Counted from the stretch's first letter, positions 38,763-48,683 are shown. The stretch: 64,000 nt of DNA from Lachnospiraceae bacterium (GCA_910575155.1 CAJTDX010000002.1:62001-126000), one strand, 5' to 3'. Made by a program: numbers and translations. The notes: generated by a model from the letters alone, not told the origin.

Positions 38763-38791
38763 TTGACAAAAATTGGGAAAAGGAATAGGAT
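38763..38791 (+). promoter_or_regulatory. Promoter of the ABC exporter pair
   Basis: A perfect TTGACA (38763-38768), a 17-base spacer and TAGGAT (38786-38791). The leader to the first ABC gene is about 75 bases. Confidence 0.65.
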
Positions 38792-38869
38792 AAATTGCAA
38801 AATCATAAGTGGCAGGGAGCAGAACAGGGGAATTAGGAAACCTGAAGAACGCGCAGAATGGAGGTAAAA

Positions 38870-41023
38870 ATGGGAAAGATTTTTAAATATCTGGGTGAGC
38901 ACAAGGCGGCGGTATTCGCAATTCTGCTGTTACTGATTGTGCAGGCATACTGTGATTTATCGCTTCCCCAGTACATGTCGGATATTGTTGATATTGGCAT
39001 CCAGCAGAGCGGCATTGAATATGCTGTTCCGGAAAAAATGTCTGAAGAGACGATGGAAAATCTCTGCCTGTTGCTGCTGGAAAAGGACGCAGAGAAGCTG
39101 AAGGATTCTTACAAAAAGGATGCGCAGGGAACGTATGAATTAAAGCTTCAAGACAAAGAAGATCTGCAGGCTTTGGAAGAAATGCTGGGAATGCCTATGG
39201 TAGTGATGTCGTCCATGACAGAGGAAACAGGAATGGATATGGACACGCTGAGAGGAATGTTAGAGAACGGGCAGACGACAACGGAGCAGATTTTACAGGC
39301 AGAAGCGCAGGCCAGGGAGAAAATGGGAGATATGAGCGGCTCCATAATTTCCCAGAAGGCAAGACTGATGGTGCAGGAAGAGTATAAGGCGCTGGGATAT
39401 CAGATGGAAGATTACCAGAACAGATATATGCTGCGCACCGGAGGGAAAATGCTTGCCATGACGATACTGATGACGATGGTATCCGTGCTGGCCGGTCTTA
39501 TTGCTTCCAGAGTTTCTGCAAAGCTTGGCATGGATCTCAGAAGCAGGGTATTTAAGAAAGTGGTGAGCTTTTCCAACAGTGAGATCGAACAGTTTTCCAC
39601 GGCTTCTCTGATTACCAGAAGCACCAATGATATTCAGCAGGTACAGATGGTAGCGGTGATGATACTCCGTATTATTATGTACGCGCCGATCATCGGCATA
39701 GGAGGCATTATTAAAGTTTCGGGAACGAAAACAGGCATGGGCTGGATTATTGGCGTTGCAGTGGGGAGCATCATTTTACTGGTAGGCATTTTGATGTCAG
39801 TCAGTATGCCTAAATTTAAAAAGATGCAGACTTTGGTGGACCGTCTGAATCTGGTGTCGAGGGAAATTCTCACAGGAGTCTCTGTTATTCGGGCGTTTTC
39901 CAGGGAAAAATATGAGGAAAAGCGATTTGAAGGAGCGAACCGGGATTTGATGAAAACGCAGCTTTTTACCAGTCGCGTCATGTCTATGATGATGCCGGCG
40001 ATGATGCTGATTATGAATTGCATTACGGTACTGATTGTCTGGTTTGGAGCAAAGGGAGTAGATCTTGGAAATTTGCAGGTAGGGGATATGATGGCATTTA
40101 TTACTTATACCATGCAGATTGTGATGGCATTTCTGATGATTACCATGATCTCGGTTATGCTGCCCCGTGCCGGAGTGGCGGCAAACCGTATTGAAGAAGT
40201 AATTCAGGCCAGGGAAACGATTCTGGATCCTGAGCAGCCGGAAGATGAGAGCAGAAAAGACTGGCACGGCGAGGTGTCGTTTGAAGACGTCTCATTCTGT
40301 TATCCGGGAGCGGAGGAAGATGCGGTCAGCCATATTACTTTTACGGCGAAACCGGGAAAGACGACGGCCATCATTGGAAGTACAGGATGCGGAAAATCTA
40401 CATTGCTGAATCTTATTCCGAGATTTTATGATGTAACATGCGGAAGAATTACCATGGATGGGGTGGATATCAGGAAAATGAGCCAGAAGAAGCTTCGTGA
40501 CCTTATTGGCTATGTGCCCCAGAAAGGAGTTTTGTTTTCCGGAACCATTGCCTCCAACATCTGCTTTGCAGGCAATGTATCAGAGGGGCAAATGAGAGAG
40601 GCGGCGCAGATTGCCCAGGCGCAGGAATTTATTACGGAAAAGGATGAGCAGTTTGACAGTTCTATTTCCCAGGGCGGCTCGAATGTATCCGGCGGGCAGA
40701 AGCAGCGCCTGTCCATTGCCAGAGCCATAGCAAAAAATCCCAAAGTATTTCTCTTTGACGATAGTTTTTCGGCTCTGGATTATAAGACGGATGTGGTGCT
40801 GCGCAAAGCCTTGCAGGAGAAGACAGAAGACGCGGCGGTGATTATTGTTGCGCAGAGAATCAGCACAATTTTACACGCAGACCAGATTATTGTTCTTGAA
40901 GACGGCGGAATTGCAGGGATTGGCACGCATGAGCAGCTGATGGAGCGCTGCGCTACTTATCAGGAAATTGCAAGATCCCAGCTTTCAGAACAGGAGCTTA
41001 AGAATAAAGGAGGTGCGGACTGA
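38870..41023 (+). CDS. Heterodimeric ABC exporter, subunit with degenerate ATP site
   Basis: The 717-residue half-transporter has six membrane segments and one nucleotide-binding domain. An unusually long polar insert (about residues 45-185) lies between TM1 and TM2 and should be outside the cell. Walker A GSTGCGKST is at about 503-511 and the signature VSGGQKQR is intact. The Walker B end reads LFDDSFSALD (Asp where the catalytic Glu belongs), and the H-loop reads AQRIST (Gln for His). This is the degenerate half expected of a BmrCD or TM287/288-type pair. GGAGGT precedes the ATG at 38870. The substrate is probably a drug or lipid-like molecule (inference). Confidence 0.92.
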   Translation: MGKIFKYLGEHKAAVFAILLLLIVQAYCDLSLPQYMSDIVDIGIQQSGIEYAVPEKMSEETMENLCLLLLEKDAEKLKDSYKKDAQGTYELKLQDKEDLQALEEMLGMPMVVMSSMTEETGMDMDTLRGMLENGQTTTEQILQAEAQAREKMGDMSGSIISQKARLMVQEEYKALGYQMEDYQNRYMLRTGGKMLAMTILMTMVSVLAGLIASRVSAKLGMDLRSRVFKKVVSFSNSEIEQFSTASLITRSTNDIQQVQMVAVMILRIIMYAPIIGIGGIIKVSGTKTGMGWIIGVAVGSIILLVGILMSVSMPKFKKMQTLVDRLNLVSREILTGVSVIRAFSREKYEEKRFEGANRDLMKTQLFTSRVMSMMMPAMMLIMNCITVLIVWFGAKGVDLGNLQVGDMMAFITYTMQIVMAFLMITMISVMLPRAGVAANRIEEVIQARETILDPEQPEDESRKDWHGEVSFEDVSFCYPGAEEDAVSHITFTAKPGKTTAIIGSTGCGKSTLLNLIPRFYDVTCGRITMDGVDIRKMSQKKLRDLIGYVPQKGVLFSGTIASNICFAGNVSEGQMREAAQIAQAQEFITEKDEQFDSSISQGGSNVSGGQKQRLSIARAIAKNPKVFLFDDSFSALDYKTDVVLRKALQEKTEDAAVIIVAQRISTILHADQIIVLEDGGIAGIGTHEQLMERCATYQEIARSQLSEQELKNKGGAD

Positions 41024-42861
41024 TGGGCGAGCAGAGACGGCCGGGAAGAATGGGCCATGGACCCGGGCCTGGCGGGATAGCGCCGGGAGAAAAGGCCAAA
41101 AATTTTAAAGGCACAGTGAAAAAGCTTCTGCAATACATTGGACGTTATAAATTTGGCGTTTTATTTGTACTTATATTTGCGGTGGCGTCTACAGTGTTTG
41201 GCATTGCAGGTCCTAAAATACTTGGAAATGCGACTACGGAGTTATTTAACGGGCTGGTGGAAAAAGTAACCGGAAGCGGAGGAATCAATTTCGGCAGAAT
41301 CGGTGAAATTTTACTGTTTTTGCTGACGATCTATCTGTTCAGCGCCTTGTGTTCTTTTGTTCAGGGATTTATCATGACGGGAATTACCCAGAAAATATGT
41401 TTCCGTTTCCGGAAGGATATCTCACAGAAAATTAACCGGATGCCTATGAAATATTTTGAGTCGCGGACGGTGGGAGAAGTGCTGTCACGGATTACCAATG
41501 ATGTGGATACCCTTGGGCAGGGACTGAACCAAAGCGTTACCCAATTAATAACTTCTGTCACAACTTTGATTGGTATATTGATTATGATGCTCAGCATCAG
41601 CCCGGCAATGACGTTGATTGCGCTTGTAATTCTGCCTGTTTCCGGTATTTTAATTGGAATTGTGGTGAAATGTTCTCAGAAATATTTTATAGCGCAGCAA
41701 AAATATCTGGGCAAGATTAATGGTCAGGTAGAAGAGGTTTACAGTGGGCATAATATAGTAAAGGCATTTAATAAGGAAGAGGATATGCTGCGTGAATTTG
41801 ATGAGACCAATGATATTCTCTATCAGTCTGCATGGAAATCACAGTTTTTGTCCGGAATGATGCAGCCCATTATGGGGTTTGTGGGAAATCTTGGATATGT
41901 GGCGGTAGCGGTGGCGGGCGCCATGCTTGCAGTCCGCGGACGGATTGAAGTGGGAGAGATTCAGTCTTTTATTCAATACGTTCGGCAGTTTACGCAGCCT
42001 ATTTCACAGGTGGCGCAGGTTTCGAATATGCTGCAGTCGACGGCTGCGGCTGCGGAACGGGTTTTTGAATTTCTGGAAGAAGAGGAGGAAGAGATTTCAG
42101 TACAGCATCCGCTAAAAGCAGGTGCAATGGAGGGCCGGGTATGCTTTGAGCATGTGCAGTTTGGATATGATAAAGATAAGATCATCATCAATGATTTCAA
42201 TTGTCAGGTGGAGCCAGGACAGACGGTTGCAATTGTAGGACCTACCGGGGCGGGAAAGACTACCATGGTGAAGCTTTTGATGCGCTTTTATGATGTTTTG
42301 AAGGGAAGTATTCAGGTGGACGGCCATGATTTGCGGGAATTTCAACGCAGTGACCTGAGAGAAAATTTTGGCATGGTTTTGCAGGATACCTGGCTGTTTA
42401 AAGGTACGATTATGGAAAATATCCGATATGGCAGACTGGAGGCCACTGATGAAGAGGTGATAGCGGCCGCGAAAGCGGCACATGCCCACCGCTTTATTTC
42501 TACTCTGCCCGGCGGTTATCAGATGGAACTGAACGAGGATGCCAGTAATGTTTCTCAGGGGCAGAAGCAGCTTCTGACCATTGCGAGGGCAATTTTGGCA
42601 GATAATCCAATTCTTATTCTGGATGAGGCGACTTCTTCTGTGGATACCAGAACGGAAGAACGAATTCAAAAGGCGATGAATAATCTGATGAAGGGCAGAA
42701 CAAGTTTTGTGATTGCCCATCGCCTTTCTACGATCAAAGATGCAGATGTGATCCTGGTTATGAAGGATGGGGATATTATTGAACAGGGCAGCCACCAGGA
42801 ATTGCTGGCGAAGAACGGGTTCTATGCAGAGCTTTATAATTCTCAGTTTGAGGCGGCCTGA
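41023..42861 (+). CDS. Heterodimeric ABC exporter, catalytic subunit
   Basis: The 612-residue partner has a Gly/Pro-rich N-terminus, six membrane segments and an NBD. Walker A GPTGAGKTT lies at about 406-414. Walker B LILDEATSSVD keeps the catalytic Glu, and the H-loop AHRLST is intact. Its signature is SQGQ rather than SGGQ, so the degenerate ATP site of the dimer is built from this signature and the partner's Walker motifs. The ATG overlaps the TGA of the first gene, which indicates translational coupling. A long hairpin follows. Confidence 0.94.
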   Translation: MGEQRRPGRMGHGPGPGGIAPGEKAKNFKGTVKKLLQYIGRYKFGVLFVLIFAVASTVFGIAGPKILGNATTELFNGLVEKVTGSGGINFGRIGEILLFLLTIYLFSALCSFVQGFIMTGITQKICFRFRKDISQKINRMPMKYFESRTVGEVLSRITNDVDTLGQGLNQSVTQLITSVTTLIGILIMMLSISPAMTLIALVILPVSGILIGIVVKCSQKYFIAQQKYLGKINGQVEEVYSGHNIVKAFNKEEDMLREFDETNDILYQSAWKSQFLSGMMQPIMGFVGNLGYVAVAVAGAMLAVRGRIEVGEIQSFIQYVRQFTQPISQVAQVSNMLQSTAAAAERVFEFLEEEEEEISVQHPLKAGAMEGRVCFEHVQFGYDKDKIIINDFNCQVEPGQTVAIVGPTGAGKTTMVKLLMRFYDVLKGSIQVDGHDLREFQRSDLRENFGMVLQDTWLFKGTIMENIRYGRLEATDEEVIAAAKAAHAHRFISTLPGGYQMELNEDASNVSQGQKQLLTIARAILADNPILILDEATSSVDTRTEERIQKAMNNLMKGRTSFVIAHRLSTIKDADVILVMKDGDIIEQGSHQELLAKNGFYAELYNSQFEAA

Positions 42862-42895
42862 TTAAGTTAATTGACAGAGCAGTATATGTAATCGT

Positions 42896-43012
42896 ACAAG
42901 GGCTGCTGCAAAAAAGATATTTGTACAATTTGATTTGCCGGATGGCATAGCGGAATACCTGCAGAGGATTCCCATATCAAATGTCAAATATCTGCTTTGC
43001 AGCAGCCCTTGT
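42896..43012. repeat. Long imperfect inverted repeat (28-bp arms)
   Basis: The left arm (42896-42923, ACAAGGGCTGCTGCAAA...) and right arm (42985-43012) are complementary over 28 bp with two mismatches, and pairing continues inward with a bulge (ACAATTTGAT against ATCAAATGT). It lies between the convergent ABC and coiled-coil genes. There is no clear U-run, so it may be a bidirectional terminator or a small repetitive element. Confidence 0.75.
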
Positions 43013-43059
43013 GTCAGAATTTTATGCGAAATGCATAATAAAAGTCGGAAAATGGAACG

Positions 43060-43755
43060 TTATACGCTTTGAGCCTGTTTTGGTATTCTGGCTATCTGGG
43101 TATCATACTTATCCAGTCTTCCGTTGATAATACGTAAGTTTTCTTTGAATTCTGTGTTAGTTTCCATTTGAGAGACAAAAAATTCTTCTGTCAAAGAATA
43201 GTTTTTACAAATCGTTTCTTCGATACGGTCCAGACGTGCATCCATTTTAGAGATGTGTGTGTTTATACCTGAGATCTCAGTATTTGTGTTTGAGACATTT
43301 GTTTTCACATCCTGAACTTCGGCCTTTATGTTAGAGATCTCTGATTTCATGTCGTTTATTTCAGTCTTTATGCTGGAGATCTCTGATTTCATGTCGTTTA
43401 TTTCAGTCTTTATGCTGGAGATCTCTGATTTCATGTCGTTTATTTCAGTCTTTATGCTGGAGATCTCTGCGTCCATATCGTTCATTTTGGCCTTCATGTT
43501 GGAGATATCCGTTTTCAAATCGTTTATTTCGGCCTTCATGTTGGAGATATCCGCTTTCATGTTGGAGATATCCGTTTTCATGTTGGAGATCTCTGCTTTC
43601 ATGTTGGAAATATCCGCCTTCATGTTGGAGATCTCGGCCTTCATGTCCTGCATCTCAGTTTTTATTTCTACAATGTCAGACTTTATGTACCGTACGTCGA
43701 ATTTGATACCCTGTAATTCAAAAAGAATTAAATCAAGTTTATCCGTAGTGGTCAT
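43060..43755 (-). CDS. Heptad-repeat coiled-coil protein
   Basis: The 231-residue protein is mostly one coiled coil made of near-identical heptads of the ISNMKAD / INDMKSE type (about residues 35-150), followed by a more normal helical tail. There is no signal peptide or membrane segment. Residues about 100-140 are encoded by three identical 42-bp units. A perfect AAGGAGGTG lies 8 bases before the ATG, so it is translated. No function is known to me; similar proteins are usually annotated only as coiled-coil or as DUF proteins. The long open frame on the opposite strand is a by-product of the repeats. Confidence 0.8.
   Translation of the reverse strand: MTTTDKLDLILFELQGIKFDVRYIKSDIVEIKTEMQDMKAEISNMKADISNMKAEISNMKTDISNMKADISNMKAEINDLKTDISNMKAKMNDMDAEISSIKTEINDMKSEISSIKTEINDMKSEISSIKTEINDMKSEISNIKAEVQDVKTNVSNTNTEISGINTHISKMDARLDRIEETICKNYSLTEEFFVSQMETNTEFKENLRIINGRLDKYDTQIARIPKQAQSV
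43334..43459 (-). repeat. Three identical 42-bp tandem repeats inside the coiled-coil gene
   Basis: Units at 43334-43375, 43376-43417 and 43418-43459 appear identical base for base, each encoding 14 residues (two heptads). Copy number could change by slippage without shifting the frame. More diverged 21-bp heptad units continue to about 43650. Confidence 0.95.
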
Positions 43756-43794
43756 TTAGTGTTCACCTCCTTTACATGAAGCAATTGTAACATA

Positions 43795-43800
43795 ATTATA
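43795..43800 (-). promoter_or_regulatory. -10 element (TATAAT) for the coiled-coil gene
   Basis: On the minus strand, about 40 bases before the ATG. No good -35 is seen. The remainder of the spacer to about 43970 is AT-rich with nothing else recognised. Confidence 0.4.
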
Positions 43801-43973
43801 GGAAAAAGTCTACGCCAGTATGAGGAATATTGAATAATTAAATAGTTGTCATACTCACTTTTTTTAGGCTCTTCATAAGTATGGCAGATCGGTAAGTTTT
43901 TTTGTATTAAGGTAAGATTTTTGCAATTTCTAAATTATTAAATTTTAATTGGAACAGCAGAGGATTTTTTTTA

Positions 43974-44002
43974 TTGACTTACCGGGAAGAATCTGATAGG
44001 AT
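43974..44002 (+). promoter_or_regulatory. Promoter of nrdDG
   Basis: TTGACT (43974-43979), 17-base spacer, TAGGAT (43997-44002). The two palindromic boxes begin just after the -10, over the expected transcription start. Confidence 0.65.
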
Positions 44003-44010
44003 AAAATCCA

Positions 44011-44066
44011 AAACTATATATAGTATTAAAAAAGTGAAAAAAGAAAAAAACAACTAAATATAGTTG
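44011..44066 (+). promoter_or_regulatory. Two NrdR-like boxes upstream of nrdD
   Basis: Box 1 core ACTATATATAGT (44013-44024) is a perfect palindrome; box 2 core ACTAAATATAGT (44053-44064) has one mismatched pair. NrdR boxes are 16-bp palindromes with the ACTATATATAGT-type centre that occur in pairs before ribonucleotide reductase genes. The centres are 40 bases apart, close to four helical turns. Repression of nrdDG by the ATP/dATP-sensing NrdR is inferred. Confidence 0.7.
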
Positions 44067-44154
44067 TAGTACACAACAAACAGTTCATGTTGGAATTTTC
44101 TGAAAATCAATACATATCAGTGACTGAAAGCAAATCAGAAAGAGAGGAAAAGGA

Positions 44155-46284
44155 ATGGGAAAGGGTTTTAAGGTGGTTAAAAAGGATGGGACAAAAGAAG
44201 AATTTAATGTGCAAAAAGTGGTGATTGCCGTAAATAAATCTGCGTACCGTGCCCTGATCAAGTTTACAGATGAAGACTTAAAAGTGATCTGCCAGTTTGT
44301 GGAAGAAAAGGTAGAGTCCATGGGAATTAAGGAGATTCAGATTGCGCAAATGCATAATATTGTGGAAGGAGCGCTGGAAAAAGTAAATCCGACAGTGGCA
44401 AAAAGCTATCGTGATTACCGGAATTACAAACAGGATTTTGTGCAGATGCTGGACGAGGTCTATAAGAAGAGTCAGTCCATTATGTACATTGGAGACAAAG
44501 AAAACTCAAATACAGACAGTGCATTGGTGTCTACGAAACGAAGCCTGATTTTTAATCAGCTCAACAAAGAATTGTATCAGAAATTTTTTATGACTACCGA
44601 AGAAATTCAGGCATGCCGGGATGGATATCTTTATGTGCATGACATGTCGGCAAGGCGCGATACGATGAACTGTTGTCTGTTTGATGTGGAAAATGTGCTG
44701 CGGGGCGGTTTTGAGATGGGAAATCTCTGGTACAATGAGCCAAAAACGCTGGATGTTGCCTTTGATGTTATCGGAGATATTGTTTTAAGCGCTGCAAGTC
44801 AGCAATATGGAGGATTCACCGTACCAAGCGTGGAAAAGATTCTGGAGCCTTATGCTCAGAAATCCTATGTCAAATATAAAAACCGTTATCAGGAACTGGG
44901 TCTTAGTGAAGAACGGGCTGAAGAAGAAACTATGAAAGATATTGCCAGAGATCTGGAGCAGGGCGTTCAGGGCTGGGAGTACAAGTTTAATTCCGTGTCT
45001 TCCAGCCGCGGGGATTATCCTTTTATTACCATGACGTTTGGCACGGGAACCGGACGTTTTGCAAAAATGGCGTCCATTGCCATGCTGAATGTCCGCCGAA
45101 AAGGGCAGGGAAAAGCGGAATGTAAAAAGCCGGTATTGTTTCCCAAACTGGTATTTTTGTATGATGAGAATCTTCATGGACCAGGCAGAGAACTTGAGGA
45201 TGTATTTGAGGCGGGAATTGAGTGTTCCAGAAAAACAATGTATCCGGATTGGCTGAGTCTGACAGGAAAGGGTTATATCGCCAGTATGTACAAGCAGTAT
45301 GGAAAAATAATTAGCCCGATGGGCTGCCGCGCATTTCTCTCTCCATGGTATGAGAGAGGGGGCATGAATCCGGCAGATGAAAATGATTCTCCGGTTTTTG
45401 TGGGACGCTTTAATGTTGGAGTGGTCAGTCTGCATCTTCCCATGATTTTGGCAAAGTCCAGACAGGAAAGCCGGGATTTCTATGAAGTGCTTGATTATTA
45501 TCTGGAATTAATCCGCCAGCTCCACATTCGTACCTATGCGTATTTGGGGGAGATGCGGGCGAGCACAAATCCCCTGGCATATTGTGAAGGCGGGTTTTAC
45601 GGGGGACACCTTGGCATTCATGACAAGATCAAGCCATTGCTTAAGACAGCCACGGCCTCGTTTGGAATTACAGCTTTTAACGAACTGCAGCGACTGTACA
45701 ATGGCAAGTCTCTGGTGGAAGACGGTCAGTTTGCGCTTGAAGTGCTGGAACATATCAATGAGAAAATTAATCAATATAAGAAAGAAGATGGAAATCTTTA
45801 TGCCATTTATGCTACCCCGGCGGAGAATCTCTGCGGTCTTCAGGTTAAACAATTCCGCAAAAAATATGGAATTGTGGAAAATGTTTCCGACAGAGAATAT
45901 GTCAGCAATGGATTTCATTGTCATGTGTCAGAAGACATCACGCCTATTCAGAAACAGGATTTGGAATATCGTTTCTGGGAATTGAGCAACGGCGGTAAGA
46001 TTCAGTATGTGAAGTATCCGATTGATTATAATAAAGAAGCTGTCAAGACACTGGTACGCCGTGCTATGGAACTGGGCTTTTATGAAGGCGTAAATCTGTC
46101 GCTGGCTTATTGCGATGATTGCGGGCATCAGGAGCTGGAAATGGATGAGTGTCCAAAATGCGGAAGCCGCAACCTGACAAAAATCGACCGTATGAATGGA
46201 TATCTTTCTTACTCCAGAGTCAAGGGAGATACGCGCCTAAATGACGCGAAAATGGCAGAAATTGCTGAACGAAAAAGTATGTAA
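44155..46284 (+). CDS. nrdD: Anaerobic (class III) ribonucleoside-triphosphate reductase
   Basis: NrdD reduces NTPs to dNTPs using a glycyl radical. The 709-residue protein begins with an ATP-cone (VVKKDGTKEEF..) that senses ATP/dATP. Near the C-terminus a zinc site (CDDCG ... CPKCG) precedes the radical loop RMNGY, in which G682 should be the radical residue. It is oxygen-sensitive, in keeping with an anaerobe. AGAGAGG precedes the ATG. The activase gene nrdG starts 11 bases after the stop, and two NrdR-like boxes lie upstream. Confidence 0.97.
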   Translation: MGKGFKVVKKDGTKEEFNVQKVVIAVNKSAYRALIKFTDEDLKVICQFVEEKVESMGIKEIQIAQMHNIVEGALEKVNPTVAKSYRDYRNYKQDFVQMLDEVYKKSQSIMYIGDKENSNTDSALVSTKRSLIFNQLNKELYQKFFMTTEEIQACRDGYLYVHDMSARRDTMNCCLFDVENVLRGGFEMGNLWYNEPKTLDVAFDVIGDIVLSAASQQYGGFTVPSVEKILEPYAQKSYVKYKNRYQELGLSEERAEEETMKDIARDLEQGVQGWEYKFNSVSSSRGDYPFITMTFGTGTGRFAKMASIAMLNVRRKGQGKAECKKPVLFPKLVFLYDENLHGPGRELEDVFEAGIECSRKTMYPDWLSLTGKGYIASMYKQYGKIISPMGCRAFLSPWYERGGMNPADENDSPVFVGRFNVGVVSLHLPMILAKSRQESRDFYEVLDYYLELIRQLHIRTYAYLGEMRASTNPLAYCEGGFYGGHLGIHDKIKPLLKTATASFGITAFNELQRLYNGKSLVEDGQFALEVLEHINEKINQYKKEDGNLYAIYATPAENLCGLQVKQFRKKYGIVENVSDREYVSNGFHCHVSEDITPIQKQDLEYRFWELSNGGKIQYVKYPIDYNKEAVKTLVRRAMELGFYEGVNLSLAYCDDCGHQELEMDECPKCGSRNLTKIDRMNGYLSYSRVKGDTRLNDAKMAEIAERKSM

Positions 46285-46295
46285 GGAGTTATAAA

Positions 46296-46787
46296 ATGAG
46301 ATACCACGATATTACAAAGGATGATATGCTTAACGGTGACGGGCTTCGTGTAGTCTTATGGGTGTCCGGTTGTTCTCATTGTTGCAGGGAGTGCCAGAAT
46401 CCTGTTACCTGGGATCCGAACGGAGGTTTAATGTTTGATGAAAAGGCGAAACAGGAAGTATTTGAGGCGCTTTCCAGAGATTATATTTCAGGTCTTACTT
46501 TAAGCGGAGGAGATCCGTTGTATTATGGAAATCGTACAGATATAACAAGACTGGTAAAAGAGGTGAAGAAGACATTTCCGGATAAAACAATATGGATGTA
46601 TACCGGGTTTGTATGGGAGGCGGTTTGCAGTTTGGAAGTTATGAAATTTATAGATGTGCTGGTGGACGGGGAATTTATTGCAGCGCAGAAAGACGTTCAG
46701 TTATATTGGCGGGGCAGCACAAACCAGCGGGTTATTGATGTTCCGGCGGCTTTAAAAAAAGGGGAAATTGTCCTTCATTGTCAATAA
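46296..46787 (+). CDS. nrdG: Anaerobic ribonucleotide reductase activating protein
   Basis: NrdG is the radical-SAM activase that makes the glycyl radical on NrdD. The 163-residue protein has the CxxxCxxC iron-sulfur motif in GCSHCCRECQNP (C26, C30, C33, with an extra Cys at 29) and the SAM-binding GGDP (SGGDPLYYGN). AAGGAG precedes the ATG. It is operonic with nrdD. Confidence 0.96.
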   Translation: MRYHDITKDDMLNGDGLRVVLWVSGCSHCCRECQNPVTWDPNGGLMFDEKAKQEVFEALSRDYISGLTLSGGDPLYYGNRTDITRLVKEVKKTFPDKTIWMYTGFVWEAVCSLEVMKFIDVLVDGEFIAAQKDVQLYWRGSTNQRVIDVPAALKKGEIVLHCQ

Positions 46788-46862
46788 TGCATAAATATGT
46801 TGACAAAATTAGTATAATATAAGATAATTATACTATAAAATAAAGAATCGGGAGAATGTAAA

Positions 46863-48683
46863 ATGAAAAAAGAGGAAGATACGAGAGAAGCAAGGGGCAA
46901 AGGAGTAAAAAGCCTGGCGACCATGGTGGTACTGGTGGTATTTACATTGATTGCAGTGACGGCCGTCTCATTAGGCGGACTTGGGATTATTTTCCTGCGT
47001 CAGTCTCTGGAAGAGTCTGTCAGCCAGTATCAGGAGACAAAAGATCAGGATTACCGTACCGAAATAAAATCTCAGATTCAGGGGGCGGTTGCCCTTGTAC
47101 AGGAGTATTATAACAAGTTTTCTCAGGGAGATTTTACAGAGGAAGAGGCTAAAAACCTGGCAAAGGAAGCGGTTCGCAGCATTCGTTACCGGGATGATTC
47201 TTCCGGGTATATCTGGATTGACGGAGAAGACGGTATTCTAATCATGCACCCGATTCTTTCAGAGCAGGAAGGAACTAACCGTATTGACATGACAGATCCC
47301 AATGGAGTGAAAATTACGCAGGGTATCATTGACGCGGCAAAGAGCGGAGAAGGTTTCCATGAATTTTCATTTACAAAGGCGGATGGAGTTACGGTTGCGC
47401 CTAAGATTGCCTACGGCCAGGAATTTGAACCTTGGGGATGGGTGATCGCGACCGGAAATTATGTAGACGACATGAATGAAGAGATTGAAGCTACCAGATT
47501 ACGGATCAGTCAGGAATTTAAACAGATGATTATCATGTTTGGCGTAGCGGCTGCTCTGATCTTATTGACGTCATTTATCGTGTCTCTGTATTTTGGAAAA
47601 AGGCTGACAAGAGGGATTCAGAGAGTGGAAGACCACCTTCAGAAAACGGCGGAAGGAGATTTGTCTTTTGAAATTGACAAACGTCTGACCGGACGTGCGG
47701 ACGAGATTGGCAAGATTTCGCGTTCCCTGGAAGACGTAAAAAATTCTCTGGCGTCTATGATTGGAAATGTAAGTGAAGCCGGAAGCCATATGAAAAGCAG
47801 CAGCGAGAAGTTCAGTGAGAAGTTTAACAGCATAAGCAGCAGCATAGAGAATGTGAACACTGCCATTGAAGAACTTGCGCTGGGCGCTACAAGCCAGGCG
47901 GCAGAGACAGAGACAGTAAATAATAAGATTTTAGAGCTTGGAGGCGTCATAGAGGTGGAGAAGCAGGGAGTGGATAAACTGGGAGAATCCGTATCCACCA
48001 TGATGCAGTATTCGTCCGGAGCATCGGAAAGCATAGATTTGCTGTATAAGATAACAGACACTACGATCAAGGCGATCGGGGTAGTGTATGAGCAGACGAA
48101 CAAGAATAATGAGTCGGCAGCAAATATTAATAAGGCAGTAGAGATCATTAAAGAGCTGGCAGAGCAGACCAATTTACTGTCATTGAATGCAAGTATTGAG
48201 GCGGCACGCGCCGGCGAAGCAGGAAAAGGATTTGCTGTGGTGGCAGAAGAAATACGCAATCTTGCAGAAGAGTCAGCCGACAGCGCCCAGGAGATCGAGG
48301 GAATTGTAAAAGAGCTTACCGGAAATGTGGCAATTTCTGTAGACAATATGCAGGTGGTGTCCAAAAATGTGCAGGAACAGCAGAGCAGACTGGAGGAAAC
48401 CCGGCAGGCATTCAGGCATTTGTACGATGAGATTAAAATGGTTGAGAGTGTGACGAAAGAAATTGACAGTCAGACCACGGTATTGGATTCTTTGAAACAG
48501 TTGGTAGCAGATTCTGTAAATAATCTGGCAAGTATCGTGGAAGAAAATGCAGCTTCCACAGAGGAAACAAGCGCCAGTATGCAGATGGTGGCAGAAGGAA
48601 TTGAAGAATGCAGCCAGGATACCAAGTCTTTGGTGGAACTGAGCATAAGACAGAATCAGGAAACTAAAAAGTTCAAATTGTAA
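46863..48683 (+). CDS. Methyl-accepting chemotaxis protein with Cache-type sensor
   Basis: The 606-residue chemoreceptor has TM1 at about 18-42, an external single-Cache-type (sCache_2) domain ([10 protein letters not shown] and [12 protein letters not shown] are typical), TM2 at about 222-244, a HAMP linker, and a cytoplasmic signalling helix with the hairpin tip [20 protein letters not shown]. Similar sensors bind small organic acids, but the ligand is unknown. No che genes lie beside it. GGGAG precedes the ATG. The presence of a receptor suggests, but does not show, motility. Confidence 0.94.
   Translation: MKKEEDTREARGKGVKSLATMVVLVVFTLIAVTAVSLGGLGIIFLRQSLEESVSQYQETKDQDYRTEIKSQIQGAVALVQEYYNKFSQGDFTEEEAKNLAKEAVRSIRYRDDSSGYIWIDGEDGILIMHPILSEQEGTNRIDMTDPNGVKITQGIIDAAKSGEGFHEFSFTKADGVTVAPKIAYGQEFEPWGWVIATGNYVDDMNEEIEATRLRISQEFKQMIIMFGVAAALILLTSFIVSLYFGKRLTRGIQRVEDHLQKTAEGDLSFEIDKRLTGRADEIGKISRSLEDVKNSLASMIGNVSEAGSHMKSSSEKFSEKFNSISSSIENVNTAIEELALGATSQAAETETVNNKILELGGVIEVEKQGVDKLGESVSTMMQYSSGASESIDLLYKITDTTIKAIGVVYEQTNKNNESAANINKAVEIIKELAEQTNLLSLNASIEAARAGEAGKGFAVVAEEIRNLAEESADSAQEIEGIVKELTGNVAISVDNMQVVSKNVQEQQSRLEETRQAFRHLYDEIKMVESVTKEIDSQTTVLDSLKQLVADSVNNLASIVEENAASTEETSASMQMVAEGIEECSQDTKSLVELSIRQNQETKKFKL

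Noticed and set aside
43328..43759. Long open frame (143 residues) on the plus strand opposite the coiled-coil gene.
   Set aside because: It mirrors the 42-bp and 21-bp repeats of the minus-strand gene, which happen to lack stops in that frame. It has no ribosome site, and the minus-strand gene has a perfect one.
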